A DNA stretch of 64,000 nt from a virus, in the IMG/VR virus record IMGVR_UViG_3300034374_001920, positions 1-64,000 of that record, one strand, 5' to 3'. Below are positions 53,057 to 60,441 of this stretch, in pieces. The notes beneath the pieces are model-generated. The model saw only the letters and a program-made list of their open reading frames with translations, searched no databases and was not told the DNA's origin. Positions within the stretch are counted from its first letter, which is position 1. Each line of letters begins with the position of its first letter. A program made the position numbers and the translations under genes.

Positions 53057-54165
53057 CGTATAATATCAATCTCGTTCATGGTGTCCTGATTCCAGACCTC
53101 TAGTTCTGTACGGACACGATTTTCATTTTTCAACTTGTCGTAACGTTTACTGGCGAGTTTCTTCCACCACGCGATCACGTTATCTAGTTCAAACCTATCA
53201 AAGTTTTCTGCCTTGATCAGGTTATCGGTCCTACCCAATAGAACGTCCCGCACATTAGAGTAACCATACTCACCCATATAAAAACGTTTCTGTGTAGTCA
53301 CATCACCCGCAGTCGATATCTTATCAACAAATTTGTTGTACGCCTCCGTGTCATGATGTTTCAGTGATGCCTTGACGATACTCACCATCTTGGTTTGCAT
53401 CTTTAGTTTACGGGATGACGCACCCTTGTGCACTAACTCCTCACCACCGTTCTTCTCAGTAAACCAATCCCTCATCTCTGGATAGAAGTCATCCCCTAGA
53501 GTCAACAGGAACTTAGATTGTGTGTCGCCCTTGTACCGTAGATAAGGACGCATACCATCATACATCGATGCACCCTTGAGGTTACCATACAACGAGGTGG
53601 TTTCAAAGAGACAGAACTCTGTATCATATTTGTCATTCAACATTCTGCGACTATCATGGGAACAACAGATGGCGGCAAGTAACTTACCACCAAGATAGTT
53701 AAACCCAAAGGGTTGGGCGGGTACGATGTTGAACCCCATGATTGCACGTTTGTTGAATATGTCAAGATCCGGTACACCCCCAAGATACTCGTTCCGTGGT
53801 TTGGAATTGATTAGAGGAGATCCAAACCGAATGAACCCACATATGGTGTTGGTGGTTGTTTCTCTGACTACCATCTTTAATGTCTTGCCAGGCGACTCAT
53901 CCGGAGAGAACGAGGCAGTCTTTTCAAGTAGGGTGTCAAACAACTCGTGTGGGATTTGTTGGATACGGAAGTCCATATCTTGGGGGTGCAAATCAAACTG
54001 TTGGAACAGGTCATCCTCAACGGACATGCCTGGCAACGGTGCGGGGATGTTCCTCACACGTTCGATCTTACGTGCACGGAAATAGTCATCGATACGTTCG
54101 AAGTCATCGAAGTAATCCATGAGTTTCCACGCTGCGTGAAATGCGTCTTTCTTTGATAAAATCAT
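53053..54165 (-). CDS. DUF4338/DruA-like protein
   Basis: 370 residues. Residues ~108-215 follow the pattern of the DUF4338 family, whose best-known member is DruA of the Druantia anti-phage system: ICGFIRFGSPL (~108), RNEYLGG (~124), IMGFNIVPAQP and LGGKLLAAICCS (~142-169), FETTSLYG (~187) and a following MYDGMRPYLRYKGDTQS. DruA has comparable LACLLFS, RDEYIGW, RFLILP and LLETF.E blocks in the same order. The remainder is charged and unassigned. It is first in the reverse-strand cassette, with AGAGGT before the ATG and a consensus sigma-70 promoter. None of the other large Druantia genes, such as a DruE-type helicase, is present. Biochemical function is unknown. Confidence 0.5.
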   Translation of the reverse strand: MILSKKDAFHAAWKLMDYFDDFERIDDYFRARKIERVRNIPAPLPGMSVEDDLFQQFDLHPQDMDFRIQQIPHELFDTLLEKTASFSPDESPGKTLKMVVRETTTNTICGFIRFGSPLINSKPRNEYLGGVPDLDIFNKRAIMGFNIVPAQPFGFNYLGGKLLAAICCSHDSRRMLNDKYDTEFCLFETTSLYGNLKGASMYDGMRPYLRYKGDTQSKFLLTLGDDFYPEMRDWFTEKNGGEELVHKGASSRKLKMQTKMVSIVKASLKHHDTEAYNKFVDKISTAGDVTTQKRFYMGEYGYSNVRDVLLGRTDNLIKAENFDRFELDNVIAWWKKLASKRYDKLKNENRVRTELEVWNQDTMNEIDIIR

Positions 54166-54187
54166 ATTGAACCTCTAATCATGTACC

Positions 54188-54216
54188 ATTATATAGCATC
54201 CAGACAAGTTTGTCAA
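54188..54216 (-). promoter_or_regulatory. Consensus sigma-70 promoter of the reverse-strand cassette
   Basis: Reading the reverse strand: TTGACA (54216-54211), 17-base spacer, TATAAT (54193-54188). Its -35 box ends four bases from a divergent late promoter. Confidence 0.85.
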
Positions 54217-54219
54217 GTG

Positions 54220-54227
54220 TATAAATA
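54220..54227 (+). promoter_or_regulatory. T4-type late promoter (TATAAATA)
   Basis: Exact TATAAATA 22 bases before the ATG at 54250, back to back with the reverse-strand sigma-70 promoter. Polymerases at the two sites would compete for about 40 bases of DNA. Confidence 0.8.
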
Positions 54228-54249
54228 GAGGTGTACATAGGAGTGACTC

Positions 54250-54771
54250 ATGGCGAAATCTACCTTAACCGCAAACAAAAACTTTTTACAACCCACAGGG
54301 TTTAGAGTAAGCATCGACAACACGTTGTTCGGTAACGTGCAGTTCTTTGCACAATCCATATCACATCCGGGCGCTTCCACGAACGCAGTCGAGGTTGGTA
54401 TACCTAGAGTTACTGGAATCCCATTTTCAGGATCTAAGATAACATATTCTGACCTTACTGTCAACCTTATTCTTGACGAAGACATGCAGTCCTACACAGA
54501 ACTACAGAAGTGGATGGAGCGTCTGGTCAACGAGAAAGAGGTTAGGCCAGGCGATAGGTACAGAGGACAGGTCGAGAAGGATGAAACATATTCCGACATC
54601 ACGGTTACCATCTTGACCAGTCAGAACAACTCAAACTTGCGAATCAGATACAACGATGCGATCATCACTAATCTGGGCAGTTTTGAGTTGAACGCAAACG
54701 CAAACGATATTACTTACATTCAATTCCCCGCAACCTTCCGGTTCAGGGACTTCGAGATCGTCAAACTATAA
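54250..54771 (+). CDS. Second tail-tube-fold protein (gp19/gp48/gp54 type)
   Basis: 173 residues. It has the general pattern of the T4 tube fold: GFRVSIDNTLFGNVQFFAQSISHPG, EVGIPRVTGIPFSGSKITYSDLTVNLILDEDMQSYTELQKWMERLV, and a closing NDITYIQFPATFRFRDFEIV strand pair. It is distinct from the gp19 gene at 44379. In T4 the tube fold is shared by gp19, gp48 and gp54, the latter two starting the tube on the baseplate. A gp54- or gp48-like role is likely but which one is not decidable from sequence alone. It has its own late promoter. Confidence 0.7.
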   Translation: MAKSTLTANKNFLQPTGFRVSIDNTLFGNVQFFAQSISHPGASTNAVEVGIPRVTGIPFSGSKITYSDLTVNLILDEDMQSYTELQKWMERLVNEKEVRPGDRYRGQVEKDETYSDITVTILTSQNNSNLRIRYNDAIITNLGSFELNANANDITYIQFPATFRFRDFEIVKL

Positions 54772-54772
54772 C

Positions 54773-54801
54773 TTGACACAACACGACAAAACGGGTATAA
54801 T
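54773..54801 (+). promoter_or_regulatory. Consensus sigma-70 promoter overlapping a start codon region
   Basis: TTGACA (54773-54778), 17-base spacer, TATAAT (54796-54801). The ATG at 54805 lies three bases downstream, so transcripts would begin at or just inside this codon. Confidence 0.82.
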
Positions 54802-54804
54802 AAT

Positions 54805-54996
54805 ATGGAAATAAACCCAATAGAACCAGCGTCTATGCCAATGAAGTCATGGTGGAACGAGGTACAGACACAAAAGGTTCAAAAGAAATTGGTAGAGGGT
54901 GGTACTGCAATGCAATACACCATCTATACATATAACCGATATGGACAACTGATAGAGTCTGAGGTGAGGGTTCAACAACTTGATATGAGGGCATAG
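54805..54996 (+). CDS. Unknown small protein before UvsY
   Basis: 63 residues from the ATG at 54805; later in-frame ATGs lie at 54835 and 54841. No Shine-Dalgarno precedes any of them. Given the promoter position the true start is uncertain: an ATG at +1 would be leaderless, otherwise translation may begin at residue 11 or 13. The sequence has KSWWNEV and a beta-rich QYTIYTYNRYGQLIESEVRVQQLD. Its TAG stop is followed directly by the UvsY ATG, which suggests coupling. Confidence 0.55.
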   Translation: MEINPIEPASMPMKSWWNEVQTQKVQKKLVEGGTAMQYTIYTYNRYGQLIESEVRVQQLDMRA

Positions 54997-55443
54997 ATGC
55001 TAGACCTTGATAATATTTTGAAAGAGTGGGCAGAAGACTGTAAGATCCCCCAACACCAACTAGATGAAACATCCCGTAACACACCTAGTCTACACGCAAA
55101 GTACTTGCAGTACCTATCTTTGACTAAATTGAACCTGAAGAGGGCAGAACACTCTCAGAAGGATCTACTCAAAGACAAGTGGTTGTACTACAACGGTAAG
55201 ATGGATGAGGAAACTCTTCAGTCTAAGAACTGGCATCCGGACCCCTTTGACGGATTGAAGATTATGAAAGGTGACATGAACTATTACTATGACTCCGATC
55301 CTGAGATTCAGAAGTCCGAAGAAAAAATCGTTTACCTTAAAACGATTATAGATACTCTGGTCGAGATAGTCGATAGTCTGAAGTGGAGACACCAGACCGT
55401 GAAGAACATTATTGAGTGGAGAAAGTTCGATGCCGGAGGTTAA
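54997..55443 (+). CDS. uvsY: UvsY recombination mediator
   Basis: 148 residues (T4 UvsY is 137). It aligns with the UvsY pattern: LDLDNILKEWAEDCKIPQHQLDETSRNTPSLHAKYLQYLSLTKLNLKRAE, then LLKDKWLYYNGKM, and a C-terminal helix VDSLKWRHQTVKNIIEWRKFDAGG like T4 ending MRAFEAGK. UvsY loads the UvsX recombinase onto gp32-covered ssDNA. UvsX is not in this window. The gene follows a sigma-70 promoter rather than a late one, and the small basic protein and UvsW follow directly. Confidence 0.92.
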   Translation: MLDLDNILKEWAEDCKIPQHQLDETSRNTPSLHAKYLQYLSLTKLNLKRAEHSQKDLLKDKWLYYNGKMDEETLQSKNWHPDPFDGLKIMKGDMNYYYDSDPEIQKSEEKIVYLKTIIDTLVEIVDSLKWRHQTVKNIIEWRKFDAGG

Positions 55444-55445
55444 TC

Positions 55446-55595
55446 GTGGCGAAGAATTCTAACGTCATTACCAAGAAGGTTATTAATGACGTACACCGCA
55501 AGGGTACGTCTATTGGTAATGGTAAAGTCAAGCGCAGTTCCATGAACAAGGATAAGAAACGTTCCTTCAAGAAGTATCGCGGTCAAGGACGATAG
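55446..55595 (+). CDS. Small basic protein between UvsY and UvsW
   Basis: 49 residues from GTG at 55446. About a third of the residues are Lys or Arg, with a terminal MNKDKKRSFKKYRGQGR resembling the tiny uvsY.-2-type ORF of T4-like phages. It starts two bases after the uvsY stop and ends three bases before the uvsW ATG. Nucleic-acid binding is inferred from charge alone. Confidence 0.65.
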   Translation: MAKNSNVITKKVINDVHRKGTSIGNGKVKRSSMNKDKKRSFKKYRGQGR

Positions 55596-55598
55596 TTC

Positions 55599-57077
55599 AT
55601 GGAAAGTACCATTCGTATTCGGATGTTAGATCATTCGAGAATGGCGGTTGAGTCTAACCCCGCACAACAACAGGAACTAAGAGATTACTTCTCTTTCTTC
55701 GTTCCGGGCTATCGGTTCATGCCTGCATTTAAACGCAAGGTGTGGGACGGTAAGGTGCGTCTATATAATCAAGTAAAACGAGAGATACATGTTGGTCTGT
55801 ATCACCAACTCCGCAAATTTTGTGCAGACCGCATGTACCCTCTCCAGATCGTAGAGAATAAAAAATACGGCATTCCCAATGCCAAGAATAAGATTGATCA
55901 TCAAGGACTAGTCAAGTTTCTTGGGTCATTACAAACCCCGTTCGAGCCCCGTGACTATCAGTACGATGCGATAACACACGCCATCGAAAACAAGCGGGCC
56001 ATTCTTCTATCCCCCACAGGTTCGGGTAAGTCGTTCATCATCTATAATACGATGAGGTGGTTCCTTGACAATCACGAAGGCAAGGTTCTTATTGTTGTAC
56101 CAACAACGTCTCTGGTAGAACAGATGCATCAGGACTTTGCGGACTATGGTTATGAGTCAGATTTGATTCATAAAATATACAGTGGTAAAGATAAAGAAAC
56201 AAATAAACGTATTATCATCTCAACATGGCAGTCTATCTACAAGTTGGGTTCAGAATGGTTCGAACAGTTTCCTTGTATATTCGGAGATGAAGTCCATTTA
56301 TTCAAGGCAAAATCCTTATCCACTCTCATGGACAAGTGCAGAAATGCGGAGTATCGTTTTGGGACAACAGGTACACTGGATGGTACTGAGACTAATAAGT
56401 TGGTACTAGAAGGATTGTTTGGTCCGGTCTTCAAGGTCACCACTACAGTACAGTTACAGGAAGACAACACACTTGCAGACCTAGACATCAAGGTCATACT
56501 CATGCGTTATCACAACGATGAGTGCCATAAGATGAAGGGTAAAACCTATCAGGAAGAAATTGAATATATAGTAACGAACGAGAAAAGAAATAAGTTCATC
56601 ACGAAGTTGTCCCTTGATCAAGAGGGGAACACTCTGGTACTATTTCAATTCGTTGAAAAACATGGAAAGGTTTTGTATGACCTTATCCGTGACTCTGCCG
56701 ACGAGAACCGAAAAGTATTCTATGTGTCCGGTGAAGTGGCAGCCAATGACCGTGAACAGATCCGTGGGATCGTCGAGAAACAGAAAGATGCAATCATCGT
56801 GGCAAGCCTTGGAACTTTTTCTACTGGGATTAATATTCGGAATCTGCATAATATTGTATTCGCTTCTCCAAGTAAATCTCAGATTAAGGTTCTTCAATCT
56901 ATCGGAAGAGGGTTACGAAAAAGTGACAATGGGGTTGCTACTAAGCTTTATGATCTATCAGATGATCTACATTGTAGAGGCTACAAGAACTTTACTCTAA
57001 AACATTCCGCCGAAAGAATAAAGATATATACTAGAGAAGGGTTTAAATACAAAGTGTACCCGATTAGTTTGAGATGA
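55599..57077 (+). CDS. uvsW: UvsW helicase
   Basis: 492 residues (T4 UvsW is 503). Superfamily 2 helicase with the N-terminal double-stranded-DNA-binding region (FVPGYRFMPAFKRKVWDGKVRLYN), Walker A LSPTGSGKS (~residue 137), motif II GDEVH (~229), motif III GTTGTLDGT (~248) and motif VI QSIGRGLRKS (~434). UvsW unwinds R-loops and branched recombination intermediates and helps switch from origin- to recombination-dependent replication. It belongs to the uvsY operon. Its TGA overlaps an ATG at 57074. Confidence 0.96.
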   Translation: MESTIRIRMLDHSRMAVESNPAQQQELRDYFSFFVPGYRFMPAFKRKVWDGKVRLYNQVKREIHVGLYHQLRKFCADRMYPLQIVENKKYGIPNAKNKIDHQGLVKFLGSLQTPFEPRDYQYDAITHAIENKRAILLSPTGSGKSFIIYNTMRWFLDNHEGKVLIVVPTTSLVEQMHQDFADYGYESDLIHKIYSGKDKETNKRIIISTWQSIYKLGSEWFEQFPCIFGDEVHLFKAKSLSTLMDKCRNAEYRFGTTGTLDGTETNKLVLEGLFGPVFKVTTTVQLQEDNTLADLDIKVILMRYHNDECHKMKGKTYQEEIEYIVTNEKRNKFITKLSLDQEGNTLVLFQFVEKHGKVLYDLIRDSADENRKVFYVSGEVAANDREQIRGIVEKQKDAIIVASLGTFSTGINIRNLHNIVFASPSKSQIKVLQSIGRGLRKSDNGVATKLYDLSDDLHCRGYKNFTLKHSAERIKIYTREGFKYKVYPISLR

Positions 57078-57451
57078 GAACAATGATAAGACAAGTAAAG
57101 TTGGTTTCTGGAGAGGAACTTGTTTGCGAGGTACTTCATGATTCGGTGGATGAACAGTCCGACGAAATTATAATTCGTCACGCCTTAAAAATCGTGTCTA
57201 AAATTCATAATGGTTACAAGTATTACACCTTCAAACCATTCATGGTTTTTTCCGATACTAAGGACTCTCTGACTATGTTGCGAGACGGTGCGATCATCTC
57301 GTACACAATTCCTCATGATACCCTTATCGCGGAATACAGAGAAGCCTTGTCTCAGATTAACGACGAGGTAGAAGAGGATCTTTCGATGCCGAAGTTTTCG
57401 GGAGACTCAGACTCTAATGTTGTCGCATTCAAAAAACCTACCCATCACTAG
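57074..57451 (+). CDS. Unknown small protein, Sm-like in look
   Basis: 125 residues from an ATG overlapping the uvsW stop; an in-frame ATG at 57083 is equally possible. The first ~80 residues (IRQVKLVSGEELVCEVLHD, then IIIRHALKIVSKI and KPFMVFSD) look like a small five-stranded Sm/LSm-type barrel, followed by an acidic tail. A similar unnamed protein follows uvsW in related marine phages. RNA binding is inference. Confidence 0.6.
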   Translation: MRTMIRQVKLVSGEELVCEVLHDSVDEQSDEIIIRHALKIVSKIHNGYKYYTFKPFMVFSDTKDSLTMLRDGAIISYTIPHDTLIAEYREALSQINDEVEEDLSMPKFSGDSDSNVVAFKKPTHH

Positions 57452-57502
57452 GGTATATTCCCCCCGCACTTAGTGGCTTTAGTTTAACATGAGATACGTG
57501 AT

Positions 57503-57967
57503 TTGTCAAGAAGAATTATCAGAAATTTTATAAAAGAGGAAGACCTACCCGAAGTACTCGACTTCGCAAACTCTCTCCCTTACTATAGAGATCGTGATCT
57601 GCCTGGCGAAGCGGGTGAGGCGGTGCGTCAAGGTGTTTTTAAGTTTACGGGAAAGCGGACAGAAAGCGTCCATACAATATGTGACATAGGAACGGACATA
57701 TATAACGCAACGGGATTAAGACCAACACGTCTCTACTTCCACTGGCATGATGCGGATCCTGAGTGGACACCGAAAATCCACGCAGACCTGTCAATGAGTG
57801 GAGTGATCTACCTTATAGGTGGTGAAGGATGTGGTACGGAAATCGATGGTGTGGTTGAAGAGTTCGAAGTTGGAAAGTTGGTTATGTACGATGGCAGAAC
57901 CCCACATAGACCTCAAGGGTTTCCCGTCGATAGGTTGGTAATTACATTTTTTATAGGTGAAGAATAA
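57503..57967 (+). CDS. 2OG-Fe(II) oxygenase-like protein
   Basis: 154 residues. The only in-frame start is TTG at 57503, because a stop lies 18 bases upstream in frame; no strong ribosome site is seen. Motifs: RLYFHWHDADPEWTPKIHADLSMSGVIYLI carries the HxD pair (H-A-D, ~residue 92), then GTEIDG, GKLVMYDGRTPHRPQGFP with the distal His (~140) and DRLVITFF with the 2-oxoglutarate-binding Arg. It is a short prolyl-hydroxylase-like enzyme with complete catalytic residues. The substrate is unknown. Its TAA overlaps the following ATG (TAATG). Confidence 0.75.
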   Translation: MSRRIIRNFIKEEDLPEVLDFANSLPYYRDRDLPGEAGEAVRQGVFKFTGKRTESVHTICDIGTDIYNATGLRPTRLYFHWHDADPEWTPKIHADLSMSGVIYLIGGEGCGTEIDGVVEEFEVGKLVMYDGRTPHRPQGFPVDRLVITFFIGEE

Positions 57968-58410
57968 TGACAGTTGGATTTACTGCATCGACATTTGATC
58001 TCTTACATGCGGGTCACGTCTCCATGTTGAGAGAGGCGAAGGAACAGTGTGACTACTTGATCTGTGGTCTACAGGTTGATCCCTCTTTGGATAGACCTGA
58101 GAAGAACAAACCCGTTCAGACCTTGGTCGAGAGGTACACGCAACTGGCGGGTATCAAGTACGTCGATGAGATCATTCCCTACCAGACCGAAGAAGACCTT
58201 GAAGACATTCTTAAGATGGTCAACATCGATCTCCGCATCATAGGATCGGAGTACAAAGACAAGACCTTCACAGGAAGAGCCACGTGCGCCGCGCGAGGGA
58301 TTGAAATCTATTTTAACAAGAGGGACCATAGGTTCTCCACTAGTGACTTAAGAAGAAGAGTCAGTGCGAGCGAATATGGTCTTGACAACCCACCCCTTGA
58401 TGTAATATAA
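57967..58410 (+). CDS. Nucleotidyltransferase (glycerol-3-phosphate cytidylyltransferase-like)
   Basis: 147 residues, the usual length of TagD/GCT-type cytidylyltransferases. The N-terminus GFTASTFDLLHAGHVSMLREAK contains the HxGH nucleotide-binding motif (HAGH). The C-terminus has FSTSDLRRRV, matching the ISTSxLxxRI signature. Members join CTP or ATP to small phosphorylated substrates (glycerol phosphate, heptose phosphate, phosphopantetheine). The substrate cannot be fixed from sequence. With kdsB further on and two glycosyltransferases it fits an activated-sugar or envelope-modifying set. The gp55 promoter lies inside its 3' end. Confidence 0.82.
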   Translation: MTVGFTASTFDLLHAGHVSMLREAKEQCDYLICGLQVDPSLDRPEKNKPVQTLVERYTQLAGIKYVDEIIPYQTEEDLEDILKMVNIDLRIIGSEYKDKTFTGRATCAARGIEIYFNKRDHRFSTSDLRRRVSASEYGLDNPPLDVI

Positions 58411-58411
58411 T
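58382..58411 (+). promoter_or_regulatory. Sigma-70 promoter of gp55
   Basis: TTGACA (58382-58387), 18-base spacer, TATAAT (58406-58411). The leader of about 20 bases contains TAGGAG before the gp55 ATG. Confidence 0.78.
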
Positions 58412-58437
58412 ACGTTAAATTGAATTAGGAGTATTTA

Positions 58438-59040
58438 ATGGCAACCGCAAAAGTGAAACCCAAGGAAAGACCGCATTACGTGAACAACAAAGAGTTCTCT
58501 GCGGCAGTAGTCGAGTACTGTAAGGAGGTTGGAGTATGTAGGGAGAAGGGAGAAAAAGTTCCAATCGTTCCCAACTACATCGCTTCTTGTTTCCTGAAGA
58601 TTGCGGAGGGGTTGTCACATAAGTCTAACTTCGTCCGTTACACCTATCGGGAAGAGATGGTTATGGACGCTGTGGAGAACTGTCTCAAGGCGATTGAGAA
58701 CTACAACATTGAGACCGCAACTCGTACAGGTAACCCGAACGCATTCGCATACTTCACACAGATTTCTTGGTATGCGTTTCTTCGTCGTATTGCACGTGAG
58801 AAGAAACAACAGGACATCAAACTAAAGTACATCTCCGAAGCGGGTGTCGAACAGTTCCTTGATCAACAGGAAGGTGACCCCGAATGGCAACACGTTGTAC
58901 CTTTTATCGATGTGTTGCGTAATCGAATCGACGCCGTGAAGGAGTCGGATGCGGAGTTCAAAGAGTACGTTGAAGAAGAGAAGAAACGTAAGAGACGTAC
59001 TGTCAAGGTCGATTCAGACCTGTCGGATTTCCTTGTATAA
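58438..59040 (+). CDS. gp55: gp55 late-transcription sigma factor
   Basis: 200 residues (T4 gp55 is 185). It has the gp55 core: IVPNYIASCFLKIAEGLSHKSNFVRYTYREEMVMDAVENCLKAIENYN, then NPNAFAYFTQISWYAFLRRIAREKKQQDIK, corresponding to sigma region 2. The basic C-terminus KKRKRRTVKVDSDLSDFLV resembles the T4 sliding-clamp-contacting end. It directs host polymerase to TATAAATA promoters, seven exact copies of which are in this window. It is itself behind a sigma-70-type promoter, as expected for a gene needed before late transcription. Confidence 0.95.
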   Translation: MATAKVKPKERPHYVNNKEFSAAVVEYCKEVGVCREKGEKVPIVPNYIASCFLKIAEGLSHKSNFVRYTYREEMVMDAVENCLKAIENYNIETATRTGNPNAFAYFTQISWYAFLRRIAREKKQQDIKLKYISEAGVEQFLDQQEGDPEWQHVVPFIDVLRNRIDAVKESDAEFKEYVEEEKKRKRRTVKVDSDLSDFLV

Positions 59041-59045
59041 AACAC

Positions 59046-59074
59046 TTGACATCCTTTGCATATTCTGGTAATAT
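59046..59074 (+). promoter_or_regulatory. Probable sigma-70 promoter before the gp47 operon
   Basis: TTGACA (59046-59051), 17-base spacer, TAATAT (59069-59074, four of six matches). It precedes the small ORF at 59084. Confidence 0.55.
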
Positions 59075-59083
59075 AGGTTAATT

Positions 59084-59203
59084 ATGTGGACATATGAATG
59101 TAGCGCAGGGACATACAGAGAAGAGTCCCTGCACAAATTACTGTGGATAATTTTTAAACATCGTCTTCATCATCTAGTGGAAGACGGGAGGTTCTCTGAT
59201 TAG
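59084..59203 (+). CDS. 39-residue protein coupled to gp47
   Basis: An ORF beginning ATG at 59084 and ending TAG at 59201-59203, whose last G starts the GTG of gp47. The sequence (MWTYECSAGTYREESLHKLL, then FKHRLHHLVEDGRF) looks like a real small protein with a helical, His-rich end, and similar short ORFs precede gp47 in related phages. GGGAGG inside its end would serve gp47, so translation is coupled. Function is unknown. Confidence 0.6.
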   Translation: MWTYECSAGTYREESLHKLLWIIFKHRLHHLVEDGRFSD

Positions 59204-60261
59204 TGAAGGTTGCCATCTTAAACGATACCCATGCGGGTATTCGTAACTCATCTGATATTTTTATGTCGTACCAAGAACGCTTCTACTCAGAAGTGTTCTT
59301 TCCATATCTGCTAGAAAATGACATCAAACAGATCCTACACCTTGGAGACTACTACGATAACCGTAAGACAGTCAACTTCAAGGCGTTGAACCATAACCGC
59401 AAAATCTTTCTAGAGAAATTGCGGGAGTATGGTATCACTATGGATATCATTCCGGGCAACCATGACACCTACTACAAGAACACCAACGATCTGAATTCGT
59501 TGAAAGAGTTGTTGGGTCACTACATGAATGAAGTCAACGTTATCATGGAACCTACCGTGGTTAAATACGACACTTTAGATGTCGCATTAATCCCTTGGAT
59601 TAACCCTGAGAATGAGGAAGCAACACTCAAGTTTCTTTCGAAGTGCAAGGCGCCTGTCGTAGGTGCACACCTAGAACTGGTCGGGTTCGATATGCAACGT
59701 GGTATGCCCTGTCACGATGGTATGTCACCTAAACACTTCGAGAACTTTGAGATGGTGTTGTCTGGTCACTTCCATGCAAAATCGTCACAGGGAAATGTTC
59801 ACTATCTGGGTTCTCAGATGGAGTTCTTTTGGAACGATTGCAATGACAAGAAGTACTTCCACATTCTTGATACTGAAACAAGAGAACTTACTCCGGTACA
59901 CAATCCTATCACCATCTACGAGAAGGTGTATTACGATGCCGACAAGATGCGTAAGTTCCAAGACCTACGATATCTTGATAATAAATTCGTTAAGTTGATC
60001 GTAGTGAAGAAGGGCGACACCTATGATTTCGAACGGTTCGTAGACCGCATCCAGAATCAGAAGATACACGAACTCAAGATCGTTGAGGACTTCAAAGAGT
60101 TCATTGGTGAGAATGTGGGTGACCACAACATCACTATTGACGATACCGAAACTTTGGTGTATAATTATATCGACAACGTGCAGACCGATCTGGACAAGTC
60201 GAGAATCAAAAGAGAGATATCTGTGTTGATGACAGAGGCACAATCAATGGAGGTAGTATAG
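59203..60261 (+). CDS. gp47: gp47 recombination nuclease subunit (Mre11/SbcD-like)
   Basis: 352 residues (T4 gp47 is 339). Metallophosphoesterase motifs in order: ILNDTHAG (residues 4-11), LHLGDYYDNRK (~46), IIPGNHDTYYK (~85), VGAHLE (~153), LSGHFHAKS (~185). With gp46 it forms the Rad50/Mre11-type complex that resects DNA ends for recombination-dependent replication. The GTG start overlaps the stop of the 39-residue ORF and is preceded by GGGAGG. Confidence 0.96.
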   Translation: MKVAILNDTHAGIRNSSDIFMSYQERFYSEVFFPYLLENDIKQILHLGDYYDNRKTVNFKALNHNRKIFLEKLREYGITMDIIPGNHDTYYKNTNDLNSLKELLGHYMNEVNVIMEPTVVKYDTLDVALIPWINPENEEATLKFLSKCKAPVVGAHLELVGFDMQRGMPCHDGMSPKHFENFEMVLSGHFHAKSSQGNVHYLGSQMEFFWNDCNDKKYFHILDTETRELTPVHNPITIYEKVYYDADKMRKFQDLRYLDNKFVKLIVVKKGDTYDFERFVDRIQNQKIHELKIVEDFKEFIGENVGDHNITIDDTETLVYNYIDNVQTDLDKSRIKREISVLMTEAQSMEVV

Positions 60262-60410
60262 TGGGTAAGGGATCCAAACCAAGACCTATCAAAGATCGGA
60301 AACAGTTCAATGATAACTGGGACCGCATATTCAAAGGACAGACGCAACAACCCAAAGGCGTCGATCAAGAAAAACTCAAAGAACAGGCGCAAGATCCAAA
60401 AAACGGTTGA
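60261..60410 (+). CDS. 49-residue conserved protein between gp47 and gp46
   Basis: GTG at 60261 shares its G with the gp47 stop; TGA ends at 60410. The sequence starts MGKGSKPRPIKDRKQFNDNW and continues DRIFKGQ. A KPRP..D...F..NWDRIFK-type small protein is common beside gp46/47 in marine T4-like phages. GGAGG lies ten bases upstream of the start. It is basic, and its function is unknown. Confidence 0.65.
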   Translation: MGKGSKPRPIKDRKQFNDNWDRIFKGQTQQPKGVDQEKLKEQAQDPKNG

Positions 60411-60435
60411 CAAGACCTGTTTGGGATAGTATAAT
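60407..60435 (+). promoter_or_regulatory. Consensus sigma-70 promoter for a predicted leaderless gp46 mRNA
   Basis: TTGACA (60407-60412), 17-base spacer, TATAAT (60430-60435), then six bases and the gp46 ATG. No Shine-Dalgarno lies between. Confidence 0.82.
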
Positions 60436-60441
60436 TGACCT

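Noticed and set aside
57504-57509. TGTCAA, a reverse-strand TTGACA, near the 57503 gene
   Set aside because: The -10 at proper spacing (TAAACT on the reverse strand) is poor and no reverse-strand gene follows.
57489-57533. ATG ORF of 14 codons before the 57503 oxygenase gene
   Set aside because: Too short, overlaps the oxygenase frame, and shows no ribosome site or similarity.
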